NCBI GenBank assembly: GCA_004369045.1
Contig: ML213516.1
Span: 651,271-715,270, forward strand
DNA: 64,000 nucleotides
Direction: 5' to 3'
Source of the DNA: Heliocybe sulcata
Taxonomy: Eukaryota > Basidiomycota > Agaricomycetes > Gloeophyllales > Gloeophyllaceae
Part shown: positions 55,207 through 64,000 of the stretch, piece by piece
How positions within the stretch are numbered: position 1 is the stretch's first letter
Layout: every line of letters begins with the position of its first letter
Position numbers and translations under genes: made by a program
Notes under the pieces: model-generated
What the model saw: only the letters and a program-made list of their open reading frames with translations
Database searches by the model: none
Told to the model about the DNA's origin: nothing

Positions 55207-56305
55207 ACTTGAAGTGTCACTCACTATACGCATTATTTAATCGGGTCTGCGGTATGCATACACTCAGTTATTTCTATTTTTTATGCCGTCATCATTGTCA
55301 CACATGTCCTATTCGCTCAAAACGACCTCTCAATTTCTTCTGCGTTCTGCATCCAATTTCAGTCGATCAGTTCATGTTCATGTTCATTGTTGTCGTTGTC
55401 TGCCCGTTTTGTCGAGCTTCTGGTTGTCGATGCCTTGTTTTCCGAATTTCCTTTGCCGGGGCCTTGTTCGCCGGAGTTTCTTTGTCGATGCCGTGGTCTC
55501 TTAAAGTCGTTTATCGCCCCATGTTTTGATCCAAGCAAGTTTGTAGCAATGTTTTCCTGTCACTGTCGTCGCTCTCCTATGCAGTTTTGAGATCCGGAAC
55601 TTGTACCTTTCGTGGCACCCATGTGTAGAGTATGACTAAGTGTAACATGTTAGGTCTCTGCAAGTCTAATATTGAATTTCCTCAATTCGTGTGGTGGCAG
55701 CTTCAATGGACGTTTTATGAAACTAGGAATACCAGGAAGGGAAAGGAACTCGCCAATTTGGGAACTGGTATTTATAGCGTTGAGTTGCGACGCTCAGCGC
55801 CAACATCAATATTGCAACGTTGACTTTCGGCCCCGCACATGGTGAAAAGTTTCCACAGTTGCTCCTGGCCATGGCAAGCCGAGCCAAGCATGCTTGCACC
55901 AGTAAAGTTACCCTTTCATCTGCGGTTGCTAGCGCTAAAATTGTCTTGCATTTCCCTAGGCGACGGGAAGCCGGACCCGCGAGCCGTGAGCGATGCTCTC
56001 ATCCGCACTATGGCTGCGATATTGAACGCTGATCTCGTCCGCGGTGGGGCGGCCTGCTATAGGTCATCAGACCACTCACGAGGGTATCTTATTTACAACT
56101 AGCATGGACACGAGACCACTTGAAGGCAACGTTGCACCAGGAAGAGGCGAACTATCGCCGTCGAAAAGTACCCATGAAACGTTTCTACACGCCTACACCC
56201 CGGATGGGCAGTTTATAGACCCTTGCACTCATATTATTATGTGGTGTGTGGTCAGTTTAAAGCACGCGTGGACATGGAGAGTGCGAAAGCATCGGCAGCC
56301 CCGCC
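55207..56305. other. Intergenic, nothing identified
   Basis: T-rich 3' flank of the RING gene (to about 55600) followed by the promoter side of the carboxylesterase. Short frames around 55839-56100 have no motif. No repeat shared with the rest of the window was seen. Confidence 0.45.
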
Positions 56306-58010
56306 ATGGTGTCCTCGCTCAGTGTCCTTTCATTGCTTGCTGCAAGCGTCCTAGCGGTCGACCCTCTGGTGACGCTCGACTACGCGCACTACGAGGGCAC
56401 CGCACGTCCAGGAGGGGTGACGGACTGGCTTGGGATGCGATTCGCAGCTCCGCCTCTGGGGAACTTGAGGTTCGCGGCGCCTCAGGATCCCTTGCCTGAG
56501 ATTGGTACCCAGCGAGCAGACCAGGTACGCTGATGATCTTCGTCACTCGCATCTGTCTAAGACGACTCTAGCATGGCTTGATCTGTCTTAAAACTGGCGC
56601 AGCTGCGAACGACACGACGACTTCCGAGGACTGCCTATTCCTGGATGTCTACGCGCCTAGTACTGCCAACGCCACTTCCAAATTGCCGGTCTACTTCTTC
56701 ATCCAAGGCGGCGGCTTTAATGAGAACTCCAATCCCAATCTCAATGGCACGGGGCTGATCGAAGCTTCTGGAATGAATAGTGTCGTGGTTAACTTCAACT
56801 ATCGGGTGGGACCTTACGGCTTCTTGGCAAGCAAGGAGATTGTAGCTGGTGGAAGCCTCAATAGCGGCCTCTTGGACCAACGCAAGGCCCTAGAATGGGT
56901 GCAGAAATACATCAGCCTGGTAAGACATGACTCGCTTATGTGGATGCCAAGTCTTGACGTATTCTGGAGTTCGGGGGGGATCCGGCCCATGTTGTCATGG
57001 GCGGAGATAGCGCTGGAGCAGCTTCCGTGACATACCACTTGACAGCCTACGGTGGTCGAGATGACGGACTCTTCCAGGCCGTTGCGGCTGAATCACAATC
57101 TTTCGCGACTATGCTAACCGCGAACGAAAGCCAGTACCAGTATGACAATCTGGTGATGCGCGCCGGATGCGTGGGCTCGTCCGATACTCTGGCTTGCCTC
57201 CGGAACTTAACCGCTGCTGAACTGCAGAGCATCAATATCAACACGGCATCTCCAGGCGCTCAGTATGCGCCTCTGTACATGTACGGGCCCACAATTGATG
57301 GCACTTTCGTCCCTGACTATACGTATCGCCTGTTTGCGGAGGGCAAGTTCATCCGTGTCCCATCTATCTTCGGCGACGACACAAACGAGGGCACAATCTT
57401 CGTCTATAATACTACGAATACCCTCGGAGACTCCGATGCATTCCTGCAAGCGCAGTTTCCGTACCTCACACTGCCGCAACTTGCGACTATCAACTCCATG
57501 TATCCAGAGACGAACGATACCTTTTCATTGGCGCCCAACGCTGGAAAGTACTGGCGTCAATGCGCTAACGCCTATGGCGAAACCAGGTACATCTGTCCCG
57601 GCATCTACATCTCCTCCGTCCTGCAAACGGCTGGCGTGCCAGGCAGCTGGAACTACCACTACAACGTCGAAGACCCGACGCAGCTGGCGGATGGACGCGG
57701 AGTGCCGCATACGGTTGAGATCAACGCGATCTGGGGCCCGCAGTATGTGAGCGGGACGCCGCCCGAGTCGTACTTCACGACGAACGCCCAGGTGATTCCG
57801 GTTATGCAGGGGTATTGGACGAGCTTTATCAGGACGTTCAACCCGAATACGTATCGCTATTCGGGGTCGGCAGAATGGGAGACGTGGGGAGAGCAGGGGT
57901 TCCAGAGGTTGCTCGTGCAGAGCAACGGGACGGTGATGGAGGAGGTGCCGCAGGATCAACAGACGAGGTGTGCTTATCTGACGAGTATCGGGGTGGAGAT
58001 TAGGCAGTGA
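56306..58010 (+). CDS. Secreted type-B carboxylesterase/lipase (copy 2)
   Basis: Three exons (56306-56524, 56572-56919, 56970-58010) give 535 residues in frame. The signal peptide is MVSSLSVLSLLAASVLA and the mature part opens with VDPLVTLDY. Conserved elements are EDCLFLDVYAP, GGGF, the nucleophile elbow GGDSAGAAS, DDTNEGTIF and GVPHTVEINAIWG, so Ser, Glu and His are in place. It is a close paralogue of the gene at 29588-31316 with the same two intron positions and nearly the same length. The second intron is 50 bases in copy 2 and 55 in copy 1. Secretion and ester hydrolysis are expected. It is followed by a membrane-protein gene on the same strand, as in the first copy. Confidence 0.92.
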
Positions 58011-58632
58011 GGTGGGTGGGAGTATGAAGCTGGCTGATGTGCGGTATTGCGCGAGAGAAAGATACACCACCAGATTGACAACTCCTCATCCTGTCGCTGG
58101 GTTGGGACAATGGCAGTGTACATCTGGTGCGCCTCCGCTGTATCTCTCTAAGTGTCTATCCATATACGATTACTGGAATACCTAGCGCGTCTACATCTGT
58201 TCTCACGAGCTTCGGCGTTATTCTGGTGTACAGATCAATGCGGGCAACGTCGTTGTCATATAAGGTCTTGTGCCAGCAGATATGAGGTGTTCTATGGGAT
58301 ACCACCGGCCCAGTCGACCAACGGTGCATCAAGACTCTGTCCTACATACCAGGCTGGAATACTCTACATTCCGTAGCATGCGACAGAGTCTGCGCTTCCA
58401 TGAGTTGCCGCGCTCTCTGTCGAGTATTGGACATGATTGACCCGTCCGTAAGTCCATCAGCATGATGGCGGACGACTGATGGTATGCAAGCCTCACAGAG
58501 CCTCACCTATTCTCGTCTGTATCTTTACCGCTAAATATATCCGTGGGATGGCTTATATCTAGGACGAAACCAACGGGCAGTACATAAACTGCGTCGGGCC
58601 TCGCGGGCTCTCGTCACATTGATCCAGCCTCC
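58011..58632. other. Intergenic, nothing identified
   Basis: Spacer of about 620 bases between the carboxylesterase and the membrane-protein gene. In the first module the corresponding spacer is 431 bases. Confidence 0.45.
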
Positions 58633-60225
58633 ATGGTGCGCCAGGCCGATATTCCCTTCGCGACGGTGCGTGTGTGACTCAGCTCCTGCCGTCTAGTCCC
58701 TTGACTCTGTTACAGTTGCAGAAAATCAACTGCATATCACTTTGGGTCAGCCTCGACATAGCGACATATTTGCCTCTCTTCCTGATTGTCTCTGTTGCCA
58801 GCTCGCTAGTGTGATCTATGGTTCATCGGGGCCAGCTCTGGATTGATTCATGTTACTAATTCACCTGGAATAGGCTGCCATGTCGTGGTTTTCGCTGCAT
58901 GCGTCTACATTCTGGGATTTCGGGACGGTCGAACTGTCATTAACAAGCGCCTACTCTGCGCGAACGTTGCGGCGTTTGTCTTCTCCACCGCGCAAATTAT
59001 ACTAGCCTTTTTGACGGTATTCTTGGCACTGCCGAGTCAGGGCACATCAACTGAGGCGACAATCAACACATATAATCTCCTCACCTCAGTCACCGATGCG
59101 CTCAACCCAATAACTAAGTGATTCTATGATCGCAATCCGAAAATATTACTTGCTCACGTATGCTTAGCATTATCGCTGATTCCCTACTCGTGCGTAATAT
59201 ATTACCGTCAACGTATCTCCCTCTCGGACTTCAAATAATTGCCTTTGCCCAGATCTGGCGATGCTATGTTGTATGGGGCCGCCGTCTATACATCATACTC
59301 TTGCCCATCTTCCTTCTGATCACAGGCACAGGTAGGCGTTGTCGCTCGCTCAAGCTTTGCACGTCGCTGAGCGTTCGCTCTACATATGGTCTGTGGGTAC
59401 ATACTGGTTTATGCGGAAGTCAAGACATCTCTTATCCGACTTCATGCGCCGCCGACGGAGCTCACCCCTCCCCCGATATACGCACATCTGGAGGTACTGA
59501 CACAGTACATGCTGGTCGGGTACTACGCATCGTCGTTCGCCACCAACATCTTGATGTCAGCGCTAATTGGTTTGTCGCTCTATTGCATTCATCTACGGAT
59601 CCATTTTTCAATGATCGTCCTCAGCGTATCGCATTCGCCGTGCCACAAAGGACTTGCGGACCTTCTTTGGCAAGGGCCATGCAGTGAAGTACGTGAGAGC
59701 TGCGTCCATCATGTGAGGAATTCCATATCTGTTTCTCTTGGGCCTGTACCGAACTGTCTTAGCATCGAAACAGGTGCCATCTATGCGCTGTTCCTCCTGT
59801 TCGCGTTTGTTTTGCGGGGCCCATCACCACTTCCTGCCGGCGTAAGTTATAGGCGTCATCTCAGCTACTGTCCTATCAAATATCTATTCCCTGTAGTGGA
59901 TCTTCGGTACGCTGGTCACGATGTGCGCCGTAAGTATTTTGACATAGCCTGCATAACCCTTCATTGACGAAGATCTTAGAGTATACTTCCTGCCCTTCTT
60001 ACTCTGCTGCTGAGTATAAATGGCAAAAGCGAGGACTGGTCATCGGGTTCCGGTCATATTACCTCGACATTGCCTATTGACTTTGCCATACTGCAGGTGA
60101 CGAGTTCGGGAATGGTACCCACGAATCAACAGATTGAGCCGCGATTCAATTGTGTGCGTCATCCAACGTCCAGAGATGAGTGTAGTCTGCCCACAGCCTC
60201 ATCTGCACTAGAGTGCAAAGTGTAA
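58633..60225 (+). CDS. Multi-pass membrane protein, Agaricomycete family (copy 2)
   Basis: Plus-strand paralogue of the gene at 27578-29156. Recognisable coding pieces are VIYG joined at 58866 to CHVVVFAACVYILGF, then LLCANVAAFVFSTAQIILAFLTVFL, then a short exon IIADSLL, IWRCYVVWGRRLYIILLPIFLLITGT, CGYILVYAEVKTSL, YYASSFATNILMSALIG, RRATKDLRTFFGKGHAVKYV and ETGAIYALFLLFAFVL. The final exon runs from 59980 to the stop at 60223-60225. Membrane topology again suggests about seven helices. The tail differs from the other copies and lacks VELQ. Many exons are under 60 bases, so the first two junctions after the ATG at 58633 are unsure. Function unknown. Confidence 0.6.
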
Positions 60226-60467
60226 CAATCCATGATACGAGGTACGTGATAAATTCTGTGAGATGTCCCGATAAATAACCACTGCTGGTAGATACACGTA
60301 CTATTCTTCCAAAGCAAACGCCAACTGAACATCGTAATCTTGCTGTGATTTGTACAAGATATTCCTCTAGGAATTAAGGAGCATCTCATTCGATGCATCC
60401 TTTCCAGTTTAATATCAGACAGTAGCACGTGTTTGAGTAAGAATGGTCTCTATCTTCCGAGACCACC

Positions 60468-61052
60468 TCATGTGCGTAGTCCAACCTTGGCCGTGCTCTT
60501 TGATCTCATCGACCCGTCCCGCAGCTGGAGCTCAACATCAACAGTGTCCGCAACCGAGGTCGTACCACTGACACTCCCACTAGGTTGAGTCATTCCCTCC
60601 ATAAGCTGGATGGTTGTGAATTGCGGCTCCTGCACAGTCTTGCGGTTCTCGTCGGGAGGATGTCCGTCGTGATGAAGCCTTGCCAGAATGTGACAACCAC
60701 TTGGACCGTTGAAAAGGCCCATAGAAGTCCAGCCGCTACTGAGAGTCGTCAATGGAGGCTTGATTGTCCCTTCATTAAAGTGAGGGTATGTGCACAGGCT
60801 CCAAAGATTATAGTGTACATTCCTATTCCAAGTCAACAAGTCGCATACATGGATATAGGAAGAGGAACATACCATAGAAAAAGGTGATAACCTACGGTGC
60901 TTCAGTAATACGGATCCATCGCGAACGAGACGCTGGGATGTACCAGAACTTCCACCATAGTTACCTTAGAAATATCAACACCTTGGAGTATAAAGCACCA
61001 TAATCGTCCAGCACACCTGGTTCCATCCAATATCCCTGTTGCGAGACGACAT
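60468..61052 (-). pseudogene. Membrane-protein paralogue with large internal deletion (copy 3)
   Basis: The start (MSSRNRDIGWNQ, ATG at 61052), the second-exon text MYTIIFGACAHTLTLMKGQSS and TFWQGFITTDILP match the first helices of copy 1. The sequence then jumps directly to NRKTVQEPQFTTIQL and VELQLRDGS, which belong to the C-terminal tail. The four or five central helices are missing and the two parts lie in different frames. A stop also interrupts the early part. The gene is therefore a remnant. It lies tail to tail with copy 2. Confidence 0.7.
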
Positions 61053-61705
61053 GATTCACAACGAGCTCGAGGGTCAGAGCAACAGAGTTATCTGAGGAGA
61101 CCCTCAGAGAGATCTCGAGACCATATCCTTGTACGCTTCCTGCGACAAACAGCAAGATAGCGTGGCAATAGTACAGTTGAATCATGCACTAATCAGCTGG
61201 ATAATAGCGAGCATTTTCCGTTCCAGTGATCTGCGTGATAACCGAGCAGGGCGTCTGGGCAACCGGATCACTGAGGCGGAGAAGCAAATAGACCTGCGAC
61301 CGTTGAGGAGGTGTATTACGCCGTGCATGCGAAAATCGAATCTTCCGGCGACTCCGCTTTCTCCTTCAACTCTACCATGTCTGCAGCAGCGCTGCCAATG
61401 TTACGAGGCACCATTGGACGGAGGTTGCAAGCATGAAGAACGCCGGGGACGTGCATGGCACAGCACACCATCACTTACAGTACAGTATGATCGGTGTCCC
61501 AATAGAAAGCCGGTACCTACTGCGTGGCATTCACAGGGATAAGCATTGACGGAGATTGCAAACTTACATCCGCATAAACCATACATAAATCACGATACAT
61601 AGAGAGTACTGTACAAAGTATGCAAGATACATACCACACTTCCCCTGATATTCTTGTAGAACCCAGCCGGAGACAGCGCTCCTCCTCTGGCATTCCCGAT
61701 GGGTA
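61053..61705. other. Intergenic, nothing identified
   Basis: About 650 bases between copies 3 and 4 of the membrane-protein family. Short frames only. Confidence 0.45.
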
Positions 61706-64000
61706 CTAAGGCTCTCCTACTTTGTGTTCCTGCGCAAAGTCGAGAGTGCTGCTTCCGAGTTGCAGCTCCACAGTGTGCATCTCCATCTCCAGTGTTGCAT
61801 CGCTGGTCTCAGCACGAGCAGGCGGCGATGCAAACTCAATAGTCGTCAGCCGTCGCCTTGGTTTTCTATCACCACTGGCGATGTACTGGGTTGCTTGGTC
61901 GGACGACTTTCCGAGCGCAACAAGAAGGATGATGATGGTAGGGAAGATGCCCTGCCCAAGAGGATCAACATGCAGAGAACCGCTGACAGAAGGAGATGAG
62001 CTTACGGTGAGCTGTTCGGAGACAGTAATAATAACTGACTGGAAAAAGGAGGGGACATCATCAGGAGCGACGGACAGTTTTGTGAATTGAATGCCTCACG
62101 TATGACAACTCCAGCAACGAACTGGTTGTTGTACCCCCAAGACCAGCCAAGATCGCACTCACGATCAAACTGATCGAGTATAAGAGGCCGGTCTCGAAGC
62201 TGACGTAGGGAATTTGGTGAGAAATGAAGGTAAAATGTGATCTTGTAGCTTACACGAGATGCGCTATGCGAAGATACGGTGATACGCCTCTACGTGGCTC
62301 TGGTCTCCAAAAACGCATTTTCAGGCTATTTGCGCACATTCCCACGCTCTGTGCGAGAGTGAGTGTATCCGCGGCGTCGCGCTACGAGCAAAACTCGAGT
62401 TTCCATGGACTTTTCACTATTTCCGGCAATTCCCGACGACTCTCCAATCTCATTCGACAAACGCTCCACTGCTTTACGTAAGCACGCGTGCTCATCCCAG
62501 CCATCACGGCGGTGTGGCAATACCCTCCTGACAGCAGCGGTGTTGCACGGCGGTGCTGCACTGCCTCGGCGGTGCCTTTGCATGTGCTTCCCATCAAGTT
62601 TCGAGTCAATTCCGAGACTGTGCGTGCCTTGCGGGCACCGGCGCGGCCTCCACACGGCCCATCAGCGCTTTTTGATGCGGCGCTGTGCGCGTTCCCACGC
62701 TCCTTTTGGTATGTGCCGGCTTTGCACATCGTCACTGTAGTGTACGGAGATTGTTCCCCCTTGTCTGAGGTCTGTGATGGATCGTTTTTCAGGAGTAGTT
62801 TCAGTTTGTTAGCATATGGTACTCGGTTTATTTGATTTTCTCTGTAGTATACTTAAATCGGACTTCCCGACACTGTACCCTAGGTTAGCTTCGGCCTTAG
62901 GTTAGGTTAGGTCGCTACCTCCCTGCGCAATTCTACTGTTCCCCTCTAAACTCTGCGTCTCTTATCTCTCTGAGCTTACTGCGTCCACTATCTGCTGTCT
63001 CTCGTCACTGCGCTGCTGTTCCTGATTTCCGTCGCTGCTGCTGTCTGTGTCCTGCCAGACACCAGAGTTTCCCATTTTCGCGTTGTTCTATTTTTAGCAT
63101 CTACATCTATTTTTAGTTAGCGCGCGTATTCTGCTTCTAGAGCGCGTGATGTCGCGCGCCGTCGCGTTTTGATCGCATTCTATTTTTAGCTTTGATCGCA
63201 TTTTTCGTTAGAGTATACGTCGCACTGTGGTTGGCGGTCTCGGCCCTATCCTTACCATTGACTCCCTCCAAATGTCTATTATACCCTTCGTCGCCCCGGA
63301 CCTTGCAGCCATCTAGCACCAAGGGATTGGTGCTACGCTTTGTGGTTGTTGTTCCCCTTTAGGTCTGTGCGGGTTTTGTCGTGTGTTCGTGCCTTTCAAC
63401 TGCGCCTTCCTCTTCTCTGCTCCTACATAACGTGTTGCAGTCCATATACGGAAGGCTGGGTGCACCGATTGTTACTACAGATAATGCAGGGGACACATAC
63501 ACTGACCTATGAGACCGCTCATCAGAAGGTTTGTTACTGCCGAGCATACATAGAACACGATGCCCATCACGTTCACGAGGTAAAATAGCCGATACCACTG
63601 AGCCACCTGGCTCGGAGTCTCGATCGGTAGCAGGAAAGCCTGTAGCTGGAAGACTGGGATGGCGATCCCAAACACTTACGAACAGAAAAAGGGGGAGTCA
63701 CTCTCCATCATGGAAAACAGCGAAAACCACGTACCGGTCTCGGCAACAATTAAGATCAAAGGGATGATAATGATGGAGACCTTCCTGTTCCAGACAACAT
63801 AGCAACACCATGCCTGTGAACATGGCACAATCAGGACGAGCAATCGGATATAGGATACGATGGGCTCACCAGCAAGCCGTCAGCAACAAGGCTGAACAGG
63901 TTCAATCAGCTCTAGCGCGCGAGAGAAAGAGATAGGTCCGCACTTAGCAATTGGCGAAGTTATATCAGAGATGCAGCTGCTAAGCTGCACGAAGTATTGC
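61706..64000 (-). pseudogene. Membrane-protein paralogue split by a solo LTR (copy 4), continues past window
   Basis: Minus-strand copy of the same family; its 5' part lies beyond the right edge. From right to left: FSLVADGLL (about 63880), CYVVWNRKVSIIIIPLILIVAETG, FGIAIPVFQLQAFLLP, VFYVCSAVTNLLMSGLIG, then an exon with RIWTATRYVGAEKRKAQ that is cut at 63399 by the solo LTR. The coding text resumes at 62279 (YLRIAHL) and continues with FETGLLYSISLIVSAILAGLGG, GIFPTIIILLVALGKSS and a tail with VELQLGSST ending near 61706. Apart from the insertion the visible exons look intact. Loss of function is the likely result. Confidence 0.68.
62280..63398 (-). mobile_element. Solo LTR, 1.1 kb, second copy
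   Basis: 1119 bases, inverted relative to the copy at 16817-17927 and about 97% alike over the part compared, with TG...CA ends. On the minus strand the flanks are CAGT before and CCGT after, a 4-base target duplication with one mismatch. The element sits inside an exon of the membrane-protein paralogue. Confidence 0.72.

Noticed and set aside
1-64000. CRISPR array, operons or bacterial features
   Set aside because: Spliced eukaryotic genes throughout; no regularly spaced short repeats with unique spacers.

Overview
The window is fungal nuclear DNA, most likely from a mushroom-forming basidiomycete (Agaricomycetes, perhaps Polyporales). The genes carry many short GT-AG introns (mostly 44-65 bases), genes are dense on both strands, and there are lineage-expanded multi-pass membrane proteins and chromodomain LTR retrotransposons. 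This placement is an inference from gene style, not from a marker gene.

Left block (0.7-7 kb): a small NFKBIL1-like protein and the 26S proteasome subunit Rpn1 diverge from a 201-base promoter. They are followed by a single-CBS-domain protein and a cysteine-rich protein of unknown function. Element block (7-27 kb): older repeat remnants hold a young chromovirus (8545-25626) with 258-base LTRs that look identical. It has been hit by a 4.5-kb DNA-transposon-like element carrying a genomic fragment of fatty acid synthase (11127-15625) and by a second young chromovirus (16643-23475). One LTR of the second chromovirus has itself received a 1.1-kb solo LTR (16817-17927). To the right lie an inverted-repeat element and a 76-base perfect palindrome.

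Centre (27.5-41 kb): a membrane-protein gene and a secreted type-B carboxylesterase; a disordered 497-residue protein; a PTEN-type phosphatase; an unrecognised spliced gene; and a multi-pass membrane protein. Conserved block (41.5-55.2 kb): the very large Furry/Tao3/Mor2 cell-morphogenesis protein, the mismatch-repair protein Mlh1 (convergent with it), and a RING protein with an RRM-like segment that is divergent from Mlh1.

Right block (56-64 kb): a second carboxylesterase followed by a second membrane-protein gene. This repeats, in inverted orientation, the pair at 27.6-31.3 kb. Two further membrane-protein paralogues follow, one with an internal deletion and one split by another copy of the same solo LTR. 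Housekeeping roles here are protein degradation (Rpn1), phosphoinositide signalling (PTEN), polarity (Tao3) and DNA repair (Mlh1). The accessory blocks combine secreted esterases, fast-evolving membrane proteins and recent transposition.
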